The notes under the pieces are model-generated. The model worked only from the letters and a program-made list of their open reading frames with translations, was not told where the DNA came from and searched no databases. DNA of 64,000 nucleotides. Origin: Solen grandis. Taxonomy: Eukaryota; Mollusca; Bivalvia; Adapedonta; Solenidae. Positions 39,901 through 48,900 of this stretch are shown here, one piece after another. Numbering within the stretch: the stretch's first letter is position 1; the number at the start of each line of letters is the position of its first letter. The DNA lies in contig CM037781.1 in assembly GCA_021229015.1 (NCBI GenBank), positions 37,679,897-37,743,896 of the forward strand, in the 5' to 3' direction. Both the position numbers and the translations under genes were made by a program.

Positions 39901-42900
39901 GTGTTATGTGTCTATTTGTTTTCAGTGTGTATCTTACTATCATTGAAAATGTGAACTGCCATTGTCCATGTGAGTATGTATATTTCAGTGCAAAACAAGA
40001 GACACATTCACGCATGTTCTCCTCGTGCAGTACGACTGACCTCGACCTCTCCTTGGGCTTGGGTATAGCGGCCTGCCTCACTGAGAGCCCACAGGTAAGT
40101 TAATTGCCAGGCACACAATACTTATATAAGAAGTTGTAAAGCAGATTAATTCTTATGAACACTATATCTATTATATCTGGATCAGTAAAGGAGCGGGGGA
40201 TCTATATAAATACTCATAATTGGTGGATGTAAGCTGGATGCAGTTAACTTTGGCCATTATTTACATGAAATTACCAGTACTGAACTTTTTCCATGCCTAT
40301 TTTTCTTAAAAATACTCTTAATTCTGTTGATGCCAATACATAATAATAATAATAGGTGTTTTGAGAGGCTGTTGAGCTTGAGACTGTAAGTACTTCTCTG
40401 TCACACTGTCATGACTCAGTCCATGACTGTAAGACATTATTCCACTTCCCCATGACTAAACATGACACATGTATATGCAAGCACTAGCATATGATAAAGT
40501 GCAAGCTATATAAGTGACAAATCTCTCCCAGCCTTTGACACTGTCTAGTCGTTGTAGGTTACCGGTAAGTAGACAGCAGGCCTTATTCAACACCTTCCAT
40601 GTCTCTGCTGTTGCCTGCAACAGTAGAGTAGAAATGTAGATGAAAATGTCATTCATTGGTTATAGTTATATCCTTACAAGACATAATAGAATACCCAACA
40701 GTTTACGCCCTGCCTTGTAATGCCCCATAGGAAGATTGTATCAAGTTCTAATAGCACATTTTAATGCTTTCCCTCATATAGACTCATTTTGACGCACTCA
40801 ATAGGTGCCACATAAAGCCTGATCTGCAGAAAACCACAGTTAAACCTTACCAAATTTAATTACAAAATCCTCATTTCCAGACCACTGAGGAGCAGCGAAC
40901 AGCATAAAACCTGTTACTCGCAGGCTGATCTGGTTTTATGCTGTTCACATAGGTCTTTTCATGGTTTCCTCTATGAGGGAAAGGGTTAACAGTCTTAGTA
41001 TCCCAGAGTTCTCTAGGAGCCTACTTCCTCCTTTCTACAAGCCTCATAGGACCCAAATACAACTCATGTATGAGACCAATTCCAATATTTTGATCTTGCT
41101 CAGGATAAACCTCTGGATCTCGATCTGGGATGAGCTCAACCAACTGCACATGAGTTGAACAAGACCTCATTATATGCCCAGAATAAACAACAATGAGACA
41201 GGTCAGGATAGTTTTATGTTTGATTGTGACAGATGGGTAAGAGGCCTATAAGCGCTGTACTCAGTGTTGTATTTGTATGTTCCAGCCCACCTTCCCTCAG
41301 CTGTGTGGGAACAAGCACGTGGAGAGGGGAGAGGAGTGTGATTGTGGGGCTCCTGAGGTAAGTTCCACCTTGGTGTATCTTTGGACTCACCGTGGTATAT
41401 CAATGGAAATATAGTTGACCACATTTCATTTAATGGCTAGTTTCCATAGACAATCTTTATAAAAAAAAAAAAAATTCTTTTTCTGTGAAACCAATGATCA
41501 GAATGAACCTTATTGCCCTCTACCAAAATTGCTAAAACAAAGTTTATCCCTTGAAAATTGAGCACCCCAATTACAATATAGTTGGTTAGTTTCTTTATAT
41601 ACACTGTATATAGATGATTCAAAATTCTTCTCCTGAAACCAATGTTTAGGATATAATTTTGTTTTGCTGTTAAATGATAACCTCTTGGGACTCTATCATA
41701 ATTGCTTAAGCATTGCTAATCCCTTGAAGAATGATGCCTCCAGACAATAATCACTGTCAAATAGAGATGAAGCCCTCGCATCTGTTAAATGCATGTACTG
41801 GGGTGTACTGGCATCATGCATTTCATTAAGTTCCATCTATACCTTTAAACCTTGAATGCTGCTGATGATACCCAAGCAGTTTATCTGAGTTCAGAAAAGT
41901 AACTTGGGAAGGCTGAGGCCAAGGTCAATATTACGAAAAATTGATAATCGTGTTTTACTGTTACGGTGTGGCTGGATAAAAACTCAGGAGAAAGCCTGCA
42001 GGCACACTGTTTACCTTTAATGATAACTGCAGTATGATCCTGACGAATTCTGTGATTGCAGGACTGTGAGAAGACGGACCCTTGCTGTGACCCTCATACC
42101 TGTCTCCTCAGGCACTGGGCTGACTGTCGCACCGGAGAGTGCTGCCACAATTGTACTGTAAGCACCTGGCTGTAACATTACAAGTCTGTATTACATATGT
42201 TGGGAGCAGTAGGCATTAACACACAATAATTGTTTTATTTCTTTTGAATCTTTCTTAGTTTATTATTTTCTCTACAAAATCAGTAGCTAAAATAGTGAAA
42301 ATTTCTTCTTCATGTAATCATTTTTCAATCTTTAGCATTGTTCCACAGTACACCATCATCATCACCATCATCACTGTCATTTTCATCATCTTCTAGTAAT
42401 TGACAAAGTTGCTGTGTTACAGTACCTGTCTGGGGAGTACATGTGTCGAGCTGCTTCCACGGACTGTGACATCCCAGAGTTCTGTACAGGACACAGTGGC
42501 CAGGTGAGTCATACACCTTATTTACAGTATTGAGGTCAGTAGTGCCTTATAATAGATTTTTAGTAATTAACAAAAAGTCTCCAAAATTGAGTATTAACTG
42601 GAATTTTAAATAATATAATACTTGTATATCTGATGTTCTGTTTTCATCATTTTATCCTGTAGTTTTTTAATTGTTCAGTTAGTAAAGCCAGGTTGTGTTA
42701 CAGTGTCCACCAAACAACTATGCAATGGATGGCCACCCATGTAACAACAAGTCCGGGTACTGTATGGCGGGGATCTGTCCCACACTTGCTCAGCAGTGTC
42801 AACATATCTGGGGGAAAGGTAAACATCTCTTTTAGACTGCAGTCTTAATATAATGCAAGAAAGCTATTTTAAGCCATTATATAACTGTATTCCAACTAAT

Positions 42901-45900
42901 TATGTTTATATTCATTTTTGGACAGGTTTTTCAGCAAAAATTCCGTCATTTAAATTGATGATGTCTGATGCCCAATGCCCTATGCCAGACTGAGTTGACC
43001 TCTTTTCAAGTCCCAGAGGGGACTATAGGTTTGCCCTTCATCTGTCTGGAAATCTGGATCCCACAATAACTTAAAAACCATTTAAGATAATAATTTTAAA
43101 CTTGGTATATGAATAGATGGCAGTATGGAGATTCTGCACGTCACTTTTTAGCTCACCTGAACACAACGTGCTCATGGTGAGCTTTTGTGATCGCCTTTTG
43201 TCTGTCGTCCGTCCGTCCGTGTGTGCGTGCGTCTTGCGTCAACTTTTCCTTTAAAAAACTTCTCCTCCTAAACCACTGGATGGATTTTGATAAAACTTCA
43301 CAGGAATGTTCATTATGGGGCCCTTTACCAAAGTTGTTAAAATTATTTTGATTGGTCAAAAATCTAGGTCACAGGCGCTAAAAATAGATTTTAAAAATGA
43401 AAATTTAAAAAATCTTCTTCTCCGAAACCACAAGGCCTAGCCTTTTGATTTTTGGTATGTAGCATGATCTTATGACTCTCTACCAAGATTGTACAAATTA
43501 TGACCCTGGGGTCAAAATTGGCCCCGCCCCAGGGGTCACTTGATTTAACATAGGCTAATATAGGAAAAACTTGAAAAAATCTTCTTCTCCGAAACCACAA
43601 GGCCTAGCCTTTTGATTTTTGGTATGTAGCATGATCTTATGACTCTCTACCAAGATTGTACAAATTATGACCCTGGGGTCAAAATTGGCCCCGCCCCAGG
43701 GGTCACCTGATTTAACATAGGCTAATATAGGAAAAAACTTGAAAAATCTTCTTCTCAGAAACCACAAGGCCTGGAGTTTAGATATTTGGTATGTAGCATG
43801 GTCTTATGACTCTCTACCAAGTTTGTTCAAATCATGACCCTGGGGTCAAAATTGGCCCCGCCCCAGGGGTCACTTGATTTAACATAGGCTATATAGGGAA
43901 AAAAATTGAAAAATCTTCTTCTCAGAAACCACAAGGCCTGGAGTTTAGATATTTGGTATGTAGCATGGTCTAATGACTCTCTACTAAGATTGTTAAAATT
44001 AAGAACCTGGGGTCAAAATTGGCCCCGCCCCAGGGGTCACTTGATTTAACATAGGCTAATATAGGAAAAAAACTTGAAAAATCTTCTTCTCAGAAACCAC
44101 AAGGCCTGGAGTTTAGATATTTGGTATGTAGCATGGCCTTATGACTCTCTACTAAGATTGTTAAAATTATGACCCTGGGGTCAAAATTGGCCCCGCCCCA
44201 GGGGTCACTTGATTTAACATAGGCTGATATAGGGAAAAAAAATTGAAAAATTTTCTTCTTAGAAACCACAAGGCCTGGGGTTTAGATATTTGGTGTGTAG
44301 CATTGTCTAGTAGATCACAACCAAGTTTGTTCAAATCATGGCCCTGGGATCAAATTTGGCCCAACCAAGGGGTCACCTGATTTTACATAGGCTAATATAG
44401 AAAAAACTTGAAAAATCTTCTTCTCAGAAACCACAAGGCCTACCCTTTTGGTTTTTAATATGTAGCATGATCATATGATTCTCTACCAAGATTGTTCAAA
44501 TTATGACCCTGGGGTCAAAATTGGCCCCGCCCCAGGGGTCACTTGATTTAACATAGGCCAATAGGAAAAAAACTTGAAGACACCACAAAGCATAGAGTTT
44601 AGATATTTGGTGTGTAGCATTGTCTAGTCGATTCTTACCGAGTTTGTTCAAATCATGACGCTGGGGTCAAAATTGGCCCCGCTCCAGGGATCACTTGATT
44701 TTACATAGACTTATATTGGAAAAAAAACTAGAAAAATCTTCTTCTCAAAAACCACAAGGTCTGGAGTTTATATATTTTGTATGTAACATGGGCTAATAGA
44801 CCCTTTACCAAGTTTGTTCGAATCATCACCCTTGGGTCAAAATTGGCTCTTCCCCAGGGGTCACTTGATTTTACATAGCCTAATGATACCAGGTGAGTGA
44901 TCCAGGGCCATCATGGCCCTCTTGTTTTGTTTTTTTTCTTGGACCAAATTCTGGTTGCTATGGTAACAGAAAATTATTTACCTCACTGGTAGGGGACTCC
45001 TGTGTTGCGTGCAACACCAGTTACTTGTTTTTATCTGCTATAATGTCTATGTTCTTCATTGAATGGCTTCAATATTTGGACAGTTACTTAAGTGAATAGA
45101 CCTTTACATCATGAGTTGACTTGACCTTTGACCTAATTTGTATTAAAAGAAAATGTCCGGAAAAACACTTTACATATGAAGAAAAACATGAAATAAGTTG
45201 AATTTTTTATAAAAATCATTCTTAATTTTTAGACCGTGTAAAACACTCTTGAACAATTGCCATGTATTTTTAGCTCACCTGAGCACAACGTGCTCATGGT
45301 GAGCTTTTGTGATCGCCTTTTGTCCGTCGTCCGTGCGTGCGTCCGTCCATCGTCAACAATTTGCTTTAAACAACATCTCCTCATGAACAGCTGAAGGGAT
45401 TTTGACCAAACTTCAAAGGAATCATCCTTATGATGCCCTCTATCAAAGTTGTACAAATTATTCAGATTGGTTAAAAAAGTAGGTCACAGGAGCTAAAAAT
45501 AGATTTTAAAAATGCAAACTTTGAAAATCTTCTTCTGCAAAACTGCAAGGCCTAGAGCTTAGATATTTGGTATGTAGCATCATCTTATGGGCCATTACCA
45601 AGATTGTACAAATCATAGTCCTACGGTGATAAATGTCCCCGCACCAGGGGTCACTTGTTTTACATAGAGTTGTATAGGAAAATCTTTAAAAATCTTCTTC
45701 TATGAATTCATAAGGCCTAGAGATTAGATATTTGGTATGTAGCATCATCTAATAGTTCATTACCAAGATTGTTCAAATCATGACCCTATGGTGATAAATG
45801 CCCCCGCACCAGGGGTCACTTGTTTTACATAGAGTTATATAGGAAAATCTTTAAAAATCTTCTTCTATGAATTCATAAGGCCTAGAGATTAGATATTTGG

Positions 45901-48900
45901 TATGTAGCATCATCTTATGGTTCATTACCAAGATTGTACAAATCATGACCCTATGGTGATAAATGCCCCCGCACCATGGGTCACTTGTTTTACAAAGAGT
46001 TATATAGGAAAATCTTTAAAAATCTTCTTCTATGAATCCATAAGGCCTAGAGCTTAGATATTTGGTATGTAGCATCGTCTTATGGTTCATTACCAAGATT
46101 GTACAAATCATGACCCTATGGTGATAAATGCCCCCGCACCATGGGTCACTTGTTTTACATAGAGTTATATAGGAAAATCTTTAAAAATCTTCTTCTATGA
46201 ATCCATAAGGCCTAGAGCTTAGATATTTGGTATGTAGCATCATCTTATGGTTTATTACCAAGATTGTACAAATCATGACCCTATGGTGATAAATGCCCCT
46301 GCACCATGGGTCACTTGTTTTACAAAGAGTTGTATAGGAAAATCTTTAAAAATCTTCTTCTATGAATTCATAAGGCCTAGAGCTTAGATATTTGGTATGT
46401 AGCATCATCTTATGGTTCATTACCAAGATTGTTCAAATCATAGCCCTATGGTGATAAATGCCCCCGCACCAGGGGTCACTTGTTTTACATAGAGTTATAT
46501 AGGAAAATCTTTAAAAATCTTCTTCTCAGAAACCACAAGGCCTACCCTTTTGGTTTTTAATATGTAGCATGATCATATGATTCTCTACCAAGATTGTTCA
46601 AATTATGACCCTGGGGTCAAAATTGGCCCCGCCCCAGGGGTCACTTGATTTAACATAGGCCAATAGGAAAAAAACTTGAAAAATCTACTTCTCAGACACC
46701 ACAAAGCATAGAGTTTAGATATTTGGTGTGTAGCATTGTCTAGTCGATTCTTACCGAGTTTGTTCAAATCATGATGCTGGGGTCAAAATTGGCCCCGCTC
46801 CAGGGATCACTTGATTTTACATAGACTTATATTGGAAAAAAAACTAGAAAAATCTTCTTCTCAAAAACCACAAGGTCTGGAGTTTATATATTTTGTATGT
46901 AACATGGGCTAATAGACCCTTTACCAAGTTTGTTCGAATCATCACCCTTGGGTCAAAATTGGCTCTTCCCCAGGGGTCACTTGATTTTACATAGCCTAAT
47001 GATACCAGGTGAGTGATCCAGGGCCATCATGGCCCTCTTGTTTTGTTTTTTTTCTTGGACCAAATTCTGGTTGCTATGGTAACAGAAAATTATTTACCTC
47101 ACTGGTAGGGGACTCCTGTGTTGCGTGCAACACCAGTTACTTGTTTTTATCTGCTATAATGTCTATGTTCTTCATTGAATGGCTTCAATATTTGGACAGT
47201 TACTTAAGTGAATAGACCTTTACATCATGAGTTGACTTGACCTTTGACCTAATTTGTATTAAAAGAAAATGTCCGGAAAAACACTTTACATATGAAGAAA
47301 AACATGAAATAAGTTGAATTTTTTATAAAAATCATTCTTAATTTTTAGACCGTGTAAAACACTCTTGAACAATTGCCATGTATTTTTAGCTCACCTGAGC
47401 ACAACGTGCTCATGGTGAGCTTTTGTGATCGCCTTTTGTCCGTCGTCCGTGCGTGCGTCCGTCCATCGTCAACAATTTGCTTTAAACAACATCTCCTCAT
47501 GAACAGCTGAAGGGATTTTGACCAAACTTCAAAGGAATCATCCTTATGATGCCCTCTATCAAAGTTGTACAAATTATTCAGATTGGTTAAAAAAGTAGGT
47601 CACAGGAGCTAAAAATAGATTTTAAAAATGCAAACTTTGAAAATCTTCTTCTGCAAAACTGCAAGGCCTAGAGCTTAGATATTTGGTATGTAGCATCATC
47701 TTATGGGCCATTACCAAGATTGTACAAATCATAGTCCTACGGTCCCCCCTTTTTTCATAGAGTTGTATAGGAAAATCTTTAAAAATCTTCTTCTATGAAT
47801 TCATAAGGCCTAGAGATTAGATATTTGGTATGTAGCATCATCTAATAGTTCATTACCAAGATTGTTCAAATCATGACCCTATGGTGATAAATGCCCCCGC
47901 ACCAGGGGTCACTTGTTTTACATAGAGTTATATAGGAAAATCTTTAAAAATCTTCTTCTATGAATCCATAAGGCCTAGAGATTAGATATTTGGTATGTAG
48001 CATCATCTTATTGTTCATTACCAAGATTGTACAAATCATGACCCTATGGTGATAAATGCCCCCGCACCATGGGTCACTTGTTTTACAAAGAGTTATATAG
48101 GAAAATCTTTAAAAATCTTCTTCTATGAATCCATAAAGCCTAGAGCTTAGATATTTAGTATGTAGCATCATCTTATGGTTCATTACCAAGATTGTACAAA
48201 TCATGACCCTATGGTGATAAATGCCCCCGCACCATGGGTCACTTGTTTTACAAAGAGTTATATAGGAAAATCTTTAAAAATCTTCTTCTATGAATCCATA
48301 AGGCCTAGAGCTTAGATATTTGGTATGTAGCATCATCTTATGGTTTATTACCAAGATTGTACAAATCATGACCCTATGGTGATAAATGCCCCCGCACCAG
48401 GGGACACTTGTTTTACATAGAGTTATATAGGAAAATCTTTAAAAATCTTCTTCTATGAATCCATAAGGCCTAGAGATTAGATATTTGGTATGTAGCATCA
48501 TCTTATGGTTCATTACCAAGATTGTACAAATTATGACCCTATGGTGATAAATGCCCCCGCACCATGGGTCACTTGTTTTACATAGAGTTATATAGGAAAA
48601 TCTTTAAAAATCTTCTTCTATGAATCCATAAGGCCTAGAGCTTAGATATTTCATAAGTAGCATCATCTAATGGTTCATTACCAAGATTGTTCAAATTATA
48701 GCCAAACGGTGATAAATGCTCCTGCAATAGGGGTCACTTGTTTTACATAGAGTTATATAGGAAAATCTTTAAAAATCTTCTTCTATGAATCCATAAGGCC
48801 TAGAGATTAGATATTTGGTATGTAGCATCATCTTATGGTTCATTACCAAGATTGTACAAATCATGACCTTATGGTGATTAATTCCCCCGCACCAGGGGTC

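Noticed and set aside
44893..47215. Two identical 68-codon ORFs at 44893 and 47009, suggesting a duplicated small gene
   Set aside because: They lie in the 3' end of a Helentron-like element plus spacer, copied by the 2.1-kb duplication. No codon or domain signal.
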